From Reichenbachiella versicolor (GTDB lineage: Bacteria; Bacteroidota; Bacteroidia; Cytophagales; Cyclobacteriaceae), in the NCBI RefSeq assembly GCF_003171675.1, contig NZ_QFZQ01000003.1, positions 186,001 to 250,000 of the forward strand: DNA of 64,000 nt, written 5' to 3'. How positions within the stretch are numbered: position 1 is the first letter of the stretch; the number at the start of each line of letters is the position of its first letter. Position numbers and translations under genes: made by a program. The notes beneath the pieces are model-generated. The model was given only the letters and a program-made list of their open reading frames with translations, did not search any database and was not told the origin of the DNA. Below, in pieces: positions 16,486 through 27,111 of the stretch.

Positions 16486-18726
16486 ATGATTACTGATATT
16501 GAAAACGACGTAGAACCTTTCGTCGCAGGTGTTTGGAATGACACCATAGACGTTAGAGATTTTGTAATGAAGAACATGACTCCATATGACGGGGACGCAT
16601 CGTTTCTTCAACCAGCCACTGAAGACACTGAGCTTCTTTTTGACATCTGTAAGCAGGCCGTTAAAGAAGAATTGGCCAACAATGGTGTAAGGTCCATCGA
16701 TCCATCCACTATATCACGAATCAACTCACATGCTGCTGGCTACATCAGCGAACCACATGAAAAAATTGTAGGTCTACAAACAGACGAATTGCTGAAAAGA
16801 GCAATTAAACCATACGGAGGACCGAGAGTAGTAGAGAAAGCATGTAATGAACACGGAATAGAGCTAGATCCTAAGGTGAAAGAGATATTCCAATATACTA
16901 AATCTCACAACGATGGAGTCTTCTCAGCTTATACTTCTGAGATTAGAAAATACAGATCATTAGGTTTTCTTACAGGACTTCCTGATAACTATGCCAGAGG
17001 TAGAATCATTGGAGACTATAGAAGATTAGCGCTGTATGGTGCGGATAAATTGATCGAGTTTAAGAAGGCTGATCTTGAAAACATGGATAGCCCTATGGAC
17101 GATTACAAGATTCGCCTAAGAGAAGAAATCTCTGATCAAATTATCGCACTAAAAGAAATGATCAATCTTGGTGAGCGATATGGTCTTGATCTAAAGCGTC
17201 CTGCTGCAAACGCCAGAGAGGCCGTGCAGTGGGTATACATGGCTTACTTAGCCGCAGTAAAGGAGCAAGATGGTGCTGCCATGTCTCTAGGTAATACTTC
17301 GACTTTCTTGGATATTTACATCGAGAGAGATATCAAAGCTGGTATTATTACAGAGTCTGAGGCTCAAGAGTACATTGATCAGCTAGTGATGAAACTAAGA
17401 ATGGTTCGTCACTTGAGAATGGCTGCTTATGAAGAGATATTCGCTGGTGATCCTACTTGGGTGACTGAAGCCATAGGCGGAATGGATCACTGTGGAGGAC
17501 ACAAAGTCACCAAAACTTCATTCAGATACTTACAGACTTTATACAACTTAGGGCCATCTCCAGAGCCAAACTTGACGGTTCTTTGGTCACCAAGCTTACC
17601 CGAAGGATTTAAGAAGTTTTGTGCTAAGGTCTCGGTCGACACTTCTTCTATTCAGTATGAGAATGATGATCTAATGAGAAAAGTTCGTGGATCAGATGAC
17701 TATGGTATCGCTTGCTGTGTATCTTATCAGGAAATAGGTAAGCAAATACAATTCTTCGGAGCGAGATGCAATCTGGCTAAGACTCTGCTGTTAGCCATCA
17801 ATGCGGGTAAATGTGAAAACACAGGTACTGAAGTTGTAGCAGGTATTCCTGCGTTGAAAAACGAAGTCTTGGATTTCGAAGAAGTCATGGGCAACTTCAA
17901 AATAGCAATGAAGGAAATTGCAAGAGTGTACGTAGACTCGATGAATATCATTCATTTCATGCATGATAAATACTACTATGAAAGAGCTCAGTTGGCGCTG
18001 GTAGATACAGATCCCAAAATCAACGTTGCCTATGGCATAGCAGGGCTGTCTATTGTAGCAGATTCACTATCTGCCATCAAGCATGCTAAAGTGACTCCAA
18101 TACGAAATGAAGATGGATTGGCTGTAGACTTTAAGATAGAAGGGGAGTTCCCATGCTATGGAAATGATGACGATCGAGTAGATGAATTAGCTACTGGTAT
18201 CACTTCTCATTTCAATGACCAGTTAGCAGAGTATCCTACTTATAAAAATGCTGAACCAACCATGTCAGTATTGACCATCACATCTAATGTGTCATACGGT
18301 AAGAAAACGGGTGCTACTCCAGATGGTAGAGCTAAAGGCGTAGCATTTGCACCAGGAGCTAACCCTATGCACGGACGTGATACTCACGGTGCGATTGCTT
18401 CTCTGAACTCTGTGGCTAAGTTGAAATATGAATCTGCGCAGGATGGTATCTCAAATACAATGTCTCTGATACCAAAAACACTCGGAAACGATGATCAGAC
18501 TCGTGTCAATAACTTAACGGCAGTCATGGATGGATACTTCACTAGAGGAGCACATCACTTGAATGTCAATGTGCTAAGTCGAGAGACACTTTACAAAGCA
18601 ATGGAGCATCCAGAGGAATATCCACAGTTGACCATCCGAGTTTCAGGCTATGCTGTGAACTTTGTAAGACTGACCAGAGACCAGCAGTTAGAAGTTATTT
18701 CTAGAAGCTTCTTTGACAAGATGTGA
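16486..18726 (+). CDS. pflB: Pyruvate formate-lyase
   Basis: I choose the ATG at 16486 (746 aa): it is followed by [21 protein letters not shown], which aligns with the usual PFL N-terminus, while a frame open from 16336 would add 50 basic residues not found in the family. The adjacent active-site cysteines are Cys410-Cys411 in ACCVS. The glycyl radical is predicted at Gly721 in [11 protein letters not shown] splits pyruvate with CoA into acetyl-CoA and formate under anoxic conditions. The activase gene follows 197 bp downstream and an OFA transporter is divergent, forming a complete fermentation block. Confidence 0.95.
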   Translation: MITDIENDVEPFVAGVWNDTIDVRDFVMKNMTPYDGDASFLQPATEDTELLFDICKQAVKEELANNGVRSIDPSTISRINSHAAGYISEPHEKIVGLQTDELLKRAIKPYGGPRVVEKACNEHGIELDPKVKEIFQYTKSHNDGVFSAYTSEIRKYRSLGFLTGLPDNYARGRIIGDYRRLALYGADKLIEFKKADLENMDSPMDDYKIRLREEISDQIIALKEMINLGERYGLDLKRPAANAREAVQWVYMAYLAAVKEQDGAAMSLGNTSTFLDIYIERDIKAGIITESEAQEYIDQLVMKLRMVRHLRMAAYEEIFAGDPTWVTEAIGGMDHCGGHKVTKTSFRYLQTLYNLGPSPEPNLTVLWSPSLPEGFKKFCAKVSVDTSSIQYENDDLMRKVRGSDDYGIACCVSYQEIGKQIQFFGARCNLAKTLLLAINAGKCENTGTEVVAGIPALKNEVLDFEEVMGNFKIAMKEIARVYVDSMNIIHFMHDKYYYERAQLALVDTDPKINVAYGIAGLSIVADSLSAIKHAKVTPIRNEDGLAVDFKIEGEFPCYGNDDDRVDELATGITSHFNDQLAEYPTYKNAEPTMSVLTITSNVSYGKKTGATPDGRAKGVAFAPGANPMHGRDTHGAIASLNSVAKLKYESAQDGISNTMSLIPKTLGNDDQTRVNNLTAVMDGYFTRGAHHLNVNVLSRETLYKAMEHPEEYPQLTIRVSGYAVNFVRLTRDQQLEVISRSFFDKM

Positions 18727-18790
18727 TGTAGAAAATTCCTAGTCGCTTTTCTGTACCAAAAGCGATTTCAAATTAATATCAGTAGTAATC

Positions 18791-18826
18791 AAGGGCTGGT
18801 GAGCGGACGGCTTGTCAGCCTTTTTT
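18791..18826 (+). terminator. Stem-loop with T-run between pflB and pflA
   Basis: AAGGGCTGGTGAGC pairs imperfectly with GGCTTGTCAGCC and is followed by TTTTTT (18821-18826). It may end or attenuate the pflB message and so separate pflA expression from it. Confidence 0.65.
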
Positions 18827-18923
18827 AATTACCTAGTAATTAGTCGAAAGTCCATCGATAAAAACTTATAGACCAAAGCAAGATCACTATCGACTATCAA
18901 TCATCAACTATTCCCCAATCAAC

Positions 18924-19673
18924 ATGCAAACATTACAAGACACAAAGACACTCAATGTACACAGTATTGAGTCTTTCGGTACCTATGATGGGCCAGGGAT
19001 TCGGATGGTAGTCTTTCTTCAAGGTTGTGAATTTCGATGCCTCTATTGTGGTAATGCAGATACATTCGACTGTGATGCAGGAGATAAAACACACATTGAT
19101 GATCTCTTCAAAGAAGCTACTCACATGAAATCCTATTTCTCTAATGGAGGAGGAATCACTTTTTCAGGAGGTGAACCATGTCTACAAGCCAAAAAACTTA
19201 TTCCTCTCATGAAGAGACTCAAAGAGGAGGGGATGCACATTTGTCTTGATACTAACGGGCATATTCTCAATCATTACGTAGAAGAAATGCTACAGTACGT
19301 TGACTTAGTGCTCTTAGATGTCAAGCACATTGATTCTGATCAGCATGAGAAGATTACAGGCAGAACCAATGAAAATACGTTGAAGTTTGCGGAATACTTG
19401 GAAGCCAATCAAAAGCAATTTTGGTTGAGATATGTATTAGTACCAGACTTGTCAGACCAACTAGAAGCGCTTCATAGACTGGGGCAGCATTTTCAAGACT
19501 ATACACAGCTTCAAAAAGTAGAGATACAGCCATATCACAAGCTCGGTGTACACAAATGGGAACTCATGGGAATGGAGTATCAATTACCCAACACTCCACA
19601 AAATACCCCTGAGCAAATAGCTTTCGCCAAGGATATATACGAACAGTATTTTAGGGATGTGGTGGTGAATTAA
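18924..19673 (+). CDS. pflA: Pyruvate formate-lyase-activating enzyme (radical SAM)
   Basis: 249 residues. The radical-SAM cluster motif is Cys35-x3-Cys39-x2-Cys42 (GCEFRCLYCGNADT), preceded by the activase-specific SIESFGTYDGPGIRMVVFLQG. It also has the FSGGEPCLQ SAM-binding stretch and the QPYHKLGVHKWE C-terminal motif. The enzyme uses S-adenosylmethionine and a [4Fe-4S] cluster to place the glycyl radical on PFL. A short predicted terminator and nearly 200 bp separate it from pflB, so it may have its own promoter. Confidence 0.95.
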   Translation: MQTLQDTKTLNVHSIESFGTYDGPGIRMVVFLQGCEFRCLYCGNADTFDCDAGDKTHIDDLFKEATHMKSYFSNGGGITFSGGEPCLQAKKLIPLMKRLKEEGMHICLDTNGHILNHYVEEMLQYVDLVLLDVKHIDSDQHEKITGRTNENTLKFAEYLEANQKQFWLRYVLVPDLSDQLEALHRLGQHFQDYTQLQKVEIQPYHKLGVHKWELMGMEYQLPNTPQNTPEQIAFAKDIYEQYFRDVVVN

Positions 19674-20903
19674 TTAGCCTTTATTCTTAGCATTCAACTC
19701 ATTAATCATCTTTATAGAGACTCTAATCAAAACTCCGCCAACTAATAATATGATAGCCCAAATGAGATAAACCTGATTCTTGTTGTCACTGTCAGTAGAT
19801 TGAGGTTTTGGATTATTATTTAGAGTTAGCTCCCCGTGAACAAGAGTACTGATAGGCTTAGGTAGGTTATTTTTAAATTGCTCGATATCATACTGAGGCT
19901 TGTACAATTCGTTGTTTCCTACTTTGATGGAATAGGATGATCGCGGATCAAGTTTCACAATAAGGAATTGCTTGAAATAAGAAGCATCTATACCTGTAAT
20001 GGATAGCGGTTGGTTATCCTTGTTGTAAACCCTAATTCTTAAGTTTTTGGTTTTGATAGCCCCGATGTTGAATTCATTTTTTTTATCAGATGACACCGTA
20101 CTATTTACAATAGTACTAAAGTATGATTCTGAAGTCGACACTAATTGTTCAGCAGAAATAGATACGTCTCTTTGGTAAAATTCAGGCCCATCTATCTTTA
20201 AACGTAGATTCTCAAAATAAACGGTGTCATCGAATGATACATTAAAATAAGAAGACTTAAGCGAGTCTTTGCTATTGACTACTTTCTCAGAAATGAATGA
20301 TACCTCTCCATCTCTTTCAAAACTTTCATAAAAACCTATTTTCTGAATATCAATTGGAAGACTATTTTCATCATCTATTTCAAGCTTGAAATATTTGTAG
20401 TTACTGAGTGGGAAGCTAATTGTATATAGTTGTGTAGTTGAATAGCGGTTTTTTAGATTATTCAGCCAATAATCGTTTTTGATGACATACCAATCCGACT
20501 GGTTATCACTTCCACTTAATCTAGCCCGTTTCTTTACATCAGTGTTTCTGACTTTGAAGCTGATTTTGTCAATTTTATTCTTCCCCTTGTTGAGTACTAT
20601 GTATTGGCTACTTACCTCAGGAGTATTTTTTTTACTAATTATTTTATACTCTATAAATCTCGAATCGCTCACCTTATTGGATTCTCGATCCCTGACAAAG
20701 GGAATCTCCTCTCCACCTTCTTTATAAATTCTTACATCCGAAAGCATTTCGCTACTGATACCAATTAATTCAGGTGATAGTTCGATTTTATAATAACCGG
20801 TCGAATCTACAGATGGAATATCTGCACTATATCTGAATGATTGAGCATAAGATATGGCACTTATAGATAGGAGAACAGAAAGATTAATTATTGTCTTCAT
20901 CAT
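19674..20903 (-). CDS. DUF3999-like exported membrane-anchored protein
   Basis: 409 residues. Signal peptide (about 1-20, ending SYAQ), then a long beta-rich extracytoplasmic domain opening with FRYSADIPSVDSTGYYKIELSPEL and SDVRIYKEGGEEIPFV, and a single C-terminal helix (about 380-398) followed by a basic tail. This arrangement and the N-terminal strand pattern match DUF3999 proteins, which are regularly encoded next to DUF2339 membrane proteins. Its start lies inside the 3' end of the DUF2339 gene (20-bp overlap), so the two are translationally coupled. Function unknown. Confidence 0.78.
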   Translation of the reverse strand: MMKTIINLSVLLSISAISYAQSFRYSADIPSVDSTGYYKIELSPELIGISSEMLSDVRIYKEGGEEIPFVRDRESNKVSDSRFIEYKIISKKNTPEVSSQYIVLNKGKNKIDKISFKVRNTDVKKRARLSGSDNQSDWYVIKNDYWLNNLKNRYSTTQLYTISFPLSNYKYFKLEIDDENSLPIDIQKIGFYESFERDGEVSFISEKVVNSKDSLKSSYFNVSFDDTVYFENLRLKIDGPEFYQRDVSISAEQLVSTSESYFSTIVNSTVSSDKKNEFNIGAIKTKNLRIRVYNKDNQPLSITGIDASYFKQFLIVKLDPRSSYSIKVGNNELYKPQYDIEQFKNNLPKPISTLVHGELTLNNNPKPQSTDSDNKNQVYLIWAIILLVGGVLIRVSIKMINELNAKNKG

Positions 20904-23244
20904 CTGTTATTAGGAATTTAAGTTTTTGATATAAAAATGATACTGTCAAAAGAATGGCTCCAAGGAAAATAAATGAAATGATTTTTCCTGTAGAATTCCC
21001 ATTGAGATCAAAGAAGAAAAGTTTCAATGTAGTAATGCCAAACAATACAAGTGAAGCTATACGCAATGCCTTGAGTTTATATTTCATACCTACAATAATC
21101 AATGCCGTAGCTATTATTCCCCAGACGACAGGGAATACCGATCTCATAATGGTATCAAACACCAGGTATTCTTCATTACCAGAGTTTTGCTGTGTAATCA
21201 TTGCTAAATGTGTGATTTCTGCAGTTCCGATCAATACTGCTAGAAAAGACAAGATGTAAAGGTATTTTGCTCCGTTTTTAGAAGATAATTTGTAGGCCTT
21301 GTGTACTTCTTGCGTAATGAATACTACCAAATAAATAACTGACGCAAGTAAAACATAATGCCAGTAGAAACCTGTGGCTATGTCCTGATTTAGCAAATTA
21401 AAGTCTCTTGAGGCAATAGTTCTTTCCAGATAGTAAGTAGGATACAATAGTATTCCGACGATGGCTGCGATACCTGCGGAATTGCGACTCACCAGTTTGT
21501 CAGATTTTTTATGGACTAGTATAATTGCAGTAATGAATGCATAATTATACACACCAAGCAATATTGAGGCTAATGTTTCTGAAAATCCGAATGCTTTAAA
21601 TTGATAATCAAACTCTAAAAGAAATCCGAAATAAAATATAACAACTGCTGCAATCCTGTTTATAATGGATTTCCATGTGAGAGGATAGCCCTTTAATTCG
21701 GTTTCAAAATCTTTATTAGATATAGAAACACCAATGATCAATGAGGCCAAGCAAACTAGAGTAGTCAAGAAGCCTTTGTTAATGACTGGAGCTAACTCAT
21801 TGTAATCCGATATATCTATGTAATAGATGTTCCAGTCCATGAGTAAACTAATGGCCATAAGGATGGATATGATTATAGACGATACTCTTATCAGTTTAAT
21901 ACCAGACTTCTCTGACAGCCAAAGTAAGAGACAAGATTCAACAGCCCAGAAAAGAGTAATGTAGTTACCTTCCAATTGTATAGGAGCAATCAAACTCACA
22001 AAGGAAAGAACAAGCCCGATCAACATAAATACCAAGTTTCGATCTACATCCTTGCGTGAATAGAGCCTGTAAGCAAATCCAAAGTTGAGAATCGCTAGTA
22101 GAAGAGTAAAAAGTCCATTGTACATTCCATGTTGTAGACCATTTAATATTTGAATTCCAAACCCGAAATAAAAAGCAGTATTGGCAAACAGCATGCTGAT
22201 TTCAGGGAATTTGAAAGTTTTTTTGTTTCGGACATTGTAAACAATGCTCATCAAAAAGAAGATGATGTAGTAACAAGTAAGGTTAGCAAACATCGTAATT
22301 CGAAGCTCTTCCTCATTACCCAAAAACTTTGAATAGAAGACTCCGATGAATAGAATAAAAGTAAAACAAAAAGCAATGTAATTAATGATATTCCATTTCT
22401 TGAAATACACTAAGATTAGCATTCCGATATCTAAAATCAAAATGTAAGCAAAAAACGCACTAATATTTCCAGACCCATTACTCACAAAGAAAGGAGTTCC
22501 AAACCCTCCAATAATGGCTAACACAGCCAATGTAGATCGATTATAAGCTAATGAAAGTAGCACCCCAAATGAGGTGATGAATACCATGATAAGGAATGCA
22601 GCAGTTTGATTGATTAGATGATACTGGTGAAAGGCTAGCGCTATACTAAAATAAAGTACGGCTAATGCTCCTCCTATGAGAACAGAACTGAATTTGGCAA
22701 AAGATTTACGCATATAGTGGGCCAGGGTAATCATCCCTCCACCAATAGCTACACCGATGGCTACTCTCATTCCTTCAGTGATCACGTTACTATCTATTCC
22801 TAGTTTCACTAGGAACCCCATGCCAATTACGAAGATTACTATTCCGATTTTACTCAGTAGATTTTCTCCTATGAATTTTTCAAGATCTGGATTCTTAGCT
22901 AAGAACTTACTCCAAGAAAAATTAAAACCTAGACTTGGATTAGAAACTGCAGGCTTTCTTTTCTTAGGTACAGCTTTTTGAGGGGTAGATTTAGCTTCTT
23001 GTATTTCTACAGCTTTTGGTTCAAGAGCAGGCGAAACGATTTCTGGTATAGGTTTTTGTTCTGTTTTTTGATGCTCTATCTCGGTCTGTTTCGAGCTTTC
23101 AGAGCTAGAAGAGACGTTGATTTCTTTTGTAGACTTCTGAGTTTTTAAGTCGGAGAGTTCACTAGAAATTTTCCTTATTTTATTCTTTAAGTCACCTACT
23201 AGAATCAAGATGACAACCAATAATAGGATAATAATAAAATCCAT
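20884..23244 (-). CDS. DUF2339 polytopic membrane protein
   Basis: 786 residues. It starts with a short hydrophobic anchor (3-19), then a coiled coil (about 22-40) and a Lys/Pro/Glu-rich linker to about residue 105. NPDLEKFIGENLLSKIGIVIFVIGMGFLVKLGID, in pieces, is the DUF2339 signature leading into about two dozen membrane helices. FGTPFFVSNGSG is another conserved loop. It is encoded upstream of and overlapping the DUF3999-like partner. The family occurs widely in bacteria, with suggestions of envelope or transport roles, but no activity is established to my knowledge. Confidence 0.88.
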   Translation of the reverse strand: MDFIIILLLVVILILVGDLKNKIRKISSELSDLKTQKSTKEINVSSSSESSKQTEIEHQKTEQKPIPEIVSPALEPKAVEIQEAKSTPQKAVPKKRKPAVSNPSLGFNFSWSKFLAKNPDLEKFIGENLLSKIGIVIFVIGMGFLVKLGIDSNVITEGMRVAIGVAIGGGMITLAHYMRKSFAKFSSVLIGGALAVLYFSIALAFHQYHLINQTAAFLIMVFITSFGVLLSLAYNRSTLAVLAIIGGFGTPFFVSNGSGNISAFFAYILILDIGMLILVYFKKWNIINYIAFCFTFILFIGVFYSKFLGNEEELRITMFANLTCYYIIFFLMSIVYNVRNKKTFKFPEISMLFANTAFYFGFGIQILNGLQHGMYNGLFTLLLAILNFGFAYRLYSRKDVDRNLVFMLIGLVLSFVSLIAPIQLEGNYITLFWAVESCLLLWLSEKSGIKLIRVSSIIISILMAISLLMDWNIYYIDISDYNELAPVINKGFLTTLVCLASLIIGVSISNKDFETELKGYPLTWKSIINRIAAVVIFYFGFLLEFDYQFKAFGFSETLASILLGVYNYAFITAIILVHKKSDKLVSRNSAGIAAIVGILLYPTYYLERTIASRDFNLLNQDIATGFYWHYVLLASVIYLVVFITQEVHKAYKLSSKNGAKYLYILSFLAVLIGTAEITHLAMITQQNSGNEEYLVFDTIMRSVFPVVWGIIATALIIVGMKYKLKALRIASLVLFGITTLKLFFFDLNGNSTGKIISFIFLGAILLTVSFLYQKLKFLITDDEDNN

Positions 23245-23652
23245 GATGCGACTACATTGTTATGTTAACTGATTTGGTTGGCTCATCAAGCTAACCACAA
23301 AATCATTGTAATGATAATGACTTTCAATCCTCAAGTGTAGACACTACTGTACATAGCTCCTAATTATACACTGAAAAAACAAATAGTACTTGATAGATTA
23401 GATTATTGAAATAACTCTCTGAGCACTAGGTAGTGCGTAGCTGAATACAAAATAAGAAATACGTAAATTGAAGCTAATCTTGATTTTATACACAAATGAG
23501 CAACAGTTTGTAGCTCAGTGAATTCAAAAAGAACCCGCAATCAAGAAAGGAAAATGAGCGATCTGTTTCATTAAGATTATTCTTGACGAAACAGATCGCT
23601 GTAATTGATATAAAGATACTTTAAACCATCTCTGGTTTGAATGAGCAACTAA
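23245..23652. other. 408-bp gap, AT-rich, one hairpin
   Basis: No gene is evident. The only clear structure is the perfect 13-bp stem-loop at 23557-23600. The rest is AT-rich leader sequence of the DUF2339 gene. Confidence 0.7.
23557..23600 (-). terminator. Perfect 13-bp stem-loop after the GloVer-repeat gene
   Basis: AGCGATCTGTTTC at 23557-23569 is the exact reverse complement of 23588-23600, with an 18-base loop, 53 bp past the stop of the leftward GloVer-repeat gene. There is no strong T-run. Confidence 0.55.
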
Positions 23653-26600
23653 CTATTCTTTGATCAGTCGAGTATATCTGCCATCATGCATAATCAGGTA
23701 GACACCATTAGATAAGGCACTGATATCTATCGTCTTTTTATAAGTTGACAATTGTACCACTCCATCTAGACTTAGTATTTTGATTAATTGATGGCTCGTA
23801 CTTTTGATAGTTATATGACCAGAAGCAGGATTAGGATATACTATGAAATCATTTCCTTCCTCATCCTTAACGGATAGTACATCATTTTCATCTGATGAAA
23901 TAGGTTCAGGGTTGGGTTCTGGCTCTGGAGTTGGTTCCGGATCAGGTTCCGGACTTGGCTCTGGTTCAGGCTCGGGTGTCGGTTCAGGTTTTGGACTTGG
24001 TTTAGGTTTCGGTTCAGGGGTAGGTGTTGGTTTAGGGTTTGGAGATAGTTGAATGGTTACATTCTGAGTTTGTGAGGATCTGTTACCATGATTGTCATCA
24101 AAAGTCCAGTTAATCTTAACGCTTTCTGTGATCGGGAATTCTATATCGTGAGTGACCGTGATATTGGAACTACAATCATCAGTAGCAGTCGGTATAGTTA
24201 TGTCCGACTCTAATACGTCAGTACCTGATACTATTTGAGGTAACTCTTTTAGTGTAGGAACTGGTGCTTTCACATCATCAAACGTTATGGACTGAGTTGC
24301 TTGGATGTTATACCCGGACACATCGTTATAAGTCCAAATAATATCCTTACTAACCCCTTCTTCAAAAATCCATTCATTAGCTTCAGGATTGGTCAACTTT
24401 CCTAAGCAGTCATCATTCAGTGTTGGGCCTTCGAAATTACAATCTACAGTTTGATCAGGTAGACTACGCATATCGAGCTCAGGTTCACACTTTATGACTC
24501 TAAGCAAGGTTCCTAACGAGTTTACACTATTGGGGTATTTATTTTCTTTAAAATCATGAACTTTAGTGAGGCTATTGTCAGAGGTATTAAATCTAAATAT
24601 TACTCCAGAATCATAAGCACCTCCTCTTTTGGTCATGCCATATAGGATACCTTCTTGATCTTCTTGTAATTTTCCATTGGGACCTTCTCCATTGACTCCA
24701 TTAAAGTCATAGAGTTTAGTATACTTATGATTGACTGGATTATAGCTAAATATGACTCCTTTATCTTTGCTTCCGCCTCTCATTGTGGTACCGTATAACT
24801 TTCCATCTTTAGCTTTGAGCAATGTAGTGACAGGAGTATTTTCGCCATCATCCTTATGGCTAAATTCATGACGCTTGATTAGTTCATTTGTCATTGGGTT
24901 GAAGCTGAACAAATCGGCGAATACAGCTGTTGTTCCATATAACAAATGATCATCCCCTTCTACCAAGGCACTTAATCCTACAGAACTTCTTATTGTATTG
25001 AAGTCGGCTAACTTGCTATAGCCTGCTCCATTGAGGTCATAACTATATATAACACCCATCTCAATTTCACCTCCGCGAGTTGTAGTTCCATAAAGCTTAC
25101 CATCACTTGCCTTAATAAGAGAACCAACGGGCACTTCCCCAATAGACTTATCAAAATGGTGAAGAACAGTATAGCTATTGTCGTTCAAATTATATTCGAA
25201 AATTACTCCTCCTCCTTCTTCTCTATCACTATTGTTTCCATTGCCTCCAGTTCTGGTAATACCATACAGAGAGCCATTATTCCCTTCTAATAGTGATCCA
25301 CTAGGAAGTTTTCCTGTTTTAGACTCAAAATCATAAAGCTTTGTATAGCTATTGTCGGAAGGGTTAATTCTAAAGATTACACCACAATGATTCGCTCCGC
25401 CATTACTTGTTACCCCATAGAGCATACCATCTTTTGCTTGGATTAAATATCCTGTAGGGCCATTACCCCAAGGGCTAGATAGTTTATACAAGGATGTGTA
25501 ATGCGAAGTAGATGGATCATAGCTGTAAATCATTCCGAAACCCGATTCGTCACTTTTAGAGGTGATTGCATATAGCTTGCCATTTTTACCTTTAGTGAAA
25601 GAGCCTTGAGACAATTCTCGTTCTGAAAGAAAAGAATATTCGACTTTAAATTTGGCTTCGTTCAGGTCATAGCTAAACAAAACACCTCTGTATCCCCGTT
25701 TATAAGTTGATCCGTTTGAAGTAAGGCCATATAATTTGCCATTGGCTCTTTCTATCAAAGACCCAATAGGAGTCTTTCCATTAACATATCTTTCAAAGTG
25801 ATGTATAGCTGTGAAAATTTCTGAAGAAAGGTCGTATTTGAATAATACACCATCTCCATTTTCGCCTCCAGCGTAGGCCGCTCCGTATAGATTCCCATCA
25901 GTCGCCAATGTAAGTGCTCCTGTCGGATTACTACCGTCTGTTTCATTTAGATCATGAAGTTTTGTGTAGGTGCCATCAGATATTTTTAAACTGAATATTA
26001 CCCCATTATCAGAGTTGCCACCAGAAAATGTCGTTCCATATAGTAAACCGTCACTTCCTTCTATTAATGCTCCAGATGGGTCTTCACCATCCTTGCCTGT
26101 AAGTCTATATAGTTGAGTAAGGGATTTAGTCGTAGGGTCAAAGCTGAAAATGGATCCTTGGCTAAAAGCATCTACATAGTAAGACTGGGTAGTGCCATAC
26201 AGCTTTCTATCTCTTCCTTCTAGCAATGTTCCCGCAGGGTAGGGTATGTCAACAGTACAGTGGTATAGCACTTGATAAATATTTTCTTCTGTATCATATG
26301 AGAAAATAACACCTGCACCATGGGCTCCCCCTCTAGAAGTAACACCGTATAGCAATCCATCACTAGCATAAGTCAAAGAACCGTAGGGCTCCTGGCCATC
26401 TGACCCATTAAAACTATAGAGTACTTCGTACTTTGAGTCAGTCTCATTGTAGCTAAAGATGACTCCTTTGTTCGAGCTACCACCTTGTCTCGTCATCCCG
26501 TAGAATATACCTTCGCTGACCTCAGTCAAACTGCTCGATGAACTATTTCCTTCATTAGGTATATTTATGATGTGTTGGAAATCCTTTTTAGTATCGAGCT

Positions 26601-26715
26601 TGAATACTGCTCCTTGGGTATAACCTGAATGGAAAGTTCCCCATAGTTCAGTCACTTGGGCATTAAGCCCATATGCTAGTATGGTTAAAGCTGCTAAAAG
26701 TATTATTTTCTTCAT
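23653..26715 (-). CDS. Secreted GloVer-repeat beta-propeller protein with T9SS C-terminal domain
   Basis: 1020 residues. A signal peptide (1-19) is followed by one degenerate and about thirteen clear repeats of 45-60 residues built on GxLYGTTxxGG...GVIFSYD (TIGR03803, Gloeo_Verruco repeat) to about residue 745. Two HYR-like Ig domains follow (each with VDCNF or DDCSS-type cysteines), then a Pro/Glu/Lys-rich linker of about 60 residues. The tail FIVYPNPASGHITIKS...LSNGVYLI...YTRLIKE is a type A type IX secretion sorting domain. The protein should be secreted across the outer membrane and kept on the surface. Ligand unknown. Confidence 0.92.
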   Translation of the reverse strand: MKKIILLAALTILAYGLNAQVTELWGTFHSGYTQGAVFKLDTKKDFQHIINIPNEGNSSSSSLTEVSEGIFYGMTRQGGSSNKGVIFSYNETDSKYEVLYSFNGSDGQEPYGSLTYASDGLLYGVTSRGGAHGAGVIFSYDTEENIYQVLYHCTVDIPYPAGTLLEGRDRKLYGTTQSYYVDAFSQGSIFSFDPTTKSLTQLYRLTGKDGEDPSGALIEGSDGLLYGTTFSGGNSDNGVIFSLKISDGTYTKLHDLNETDGSNPTGALTLATDGNLYGAAYAGGENGDGVLFKYDLSSEIFTAIHHFERYVNGKTPIGSLIERANGKLYGLTSNGSTYKRGYRGVLFSYDLNEAKFKVEYSFLSERELSQGSFTKGKNGKLYAITSKSDESGFGMIYSYDPSTSHYTSLYKLSSPWGNGPTGYLIQAKDGMLYGVTSNGGANHCGVIFRINPSDNSYTKLYDFESKTGKLPSGSLLEGNNGSLYGITRTGGNGNNSDREEGGGVIFEYNLNDNSYTVLHHFDKSIGEVPVGSLIKASDGKLYGTTTRGGEIEMGVIYSYDLNGAGYSKLADFNTIRSSVGLSALVEGDDHLLYGTTAVFADLFSFNPMTNELIKRHEFSHKDDGENTPVTTLLKAKDGKLYGTTMRGGSKDKGVIFSYNPVNHKYTKLYDFNGVNGEGPNGKLQEDQEGILYGMTKRGGAYDSGVIFRFNTSDNSLTKVHDFKENKYPNSVNSLGTLLRVIKCEPELDMRSLPDQTVDCNFEGPTLNDDCLGKLTNPEANEWIFEEGVSKDIIWTYNDVSGYNIQATQSITFDDVKAPVPTLKELPQIVSGTDVLESDITIPTATDDCSSNITVTHDIEFPITESVKINWTFDDNHGNRSSQTQNVTIQLSPNPKPTPTPEPKPKPSPKPEPTPEPEPEPSPEPDPEPTPEPEPNPEPISSDENDVLSVKDEEGNDFIVYPNPASGHITIKSTSHQLIKILSLDGVVQLSTYKKTIDISALSNGVYLIMHDGRYTRLIKE
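23905..24040. repeat. Low-complexity hexanucleotide-like repeat encoding the P/E/K linker
   Basis: Repeated GGTTCAGG/GGCTCTGG-type units encode alternating Pro-Glu, Pro-Lys and Thr-Pro-Glu residues on the minus strand. Length variation by slippage would change linker length without a frameshift if it occurs in multiples of three. Confidence 0.7.
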
Positions 26716-27111
26716 TTAACTAGATCTTTAAATCGTTGTGAAAGTGTTAGAGGGATATAGAGGATCAAGTTTATCTGTATCAGCGTCATTGTAATGACTG
26801 TATTGGCATTTAGTTCTTTATATAAGAACAGATCACTTCATACTTTTTTACTGCCAAGTTTGAAGTAATTGAGAATTTTAAAGGGCTTTATTCTTATATA
26901 GTTTTAGCCCTGTTTTTACGTTTATGTAGGTTATAGCTCAGTGTCATTTTTGATTTTTTATTTGTGTAAAAATCTTTTTAGTAAAAGATGGCTAAGCTTT
27001 GATGATCAGATACTTTATGTTGTATGCTAATCGTCAAAATTTATCTCCATTATTAAATCGACACAAAGCTATACTATGGATTCGCCAAAAAATTGTAGAT
27101 TTCTTACAGGT
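26716..27111. other. 396-bp AT-rich gap without recognisable elements
   Basis: Leader of the GloVer-repeat gene and trailer of the AraC regulator, both leftward. I see no gene, strong hairpin or TAnnTTTG promoter with proper spacing. Confidence 0.6.

Noticed and set aside
23843-24052. Gly/Ser-rich rightward frame
   Set aside because: It is the complement of the Pro/Glu/Lys linker tract of the GloVer protein; simple-sequence artefact.
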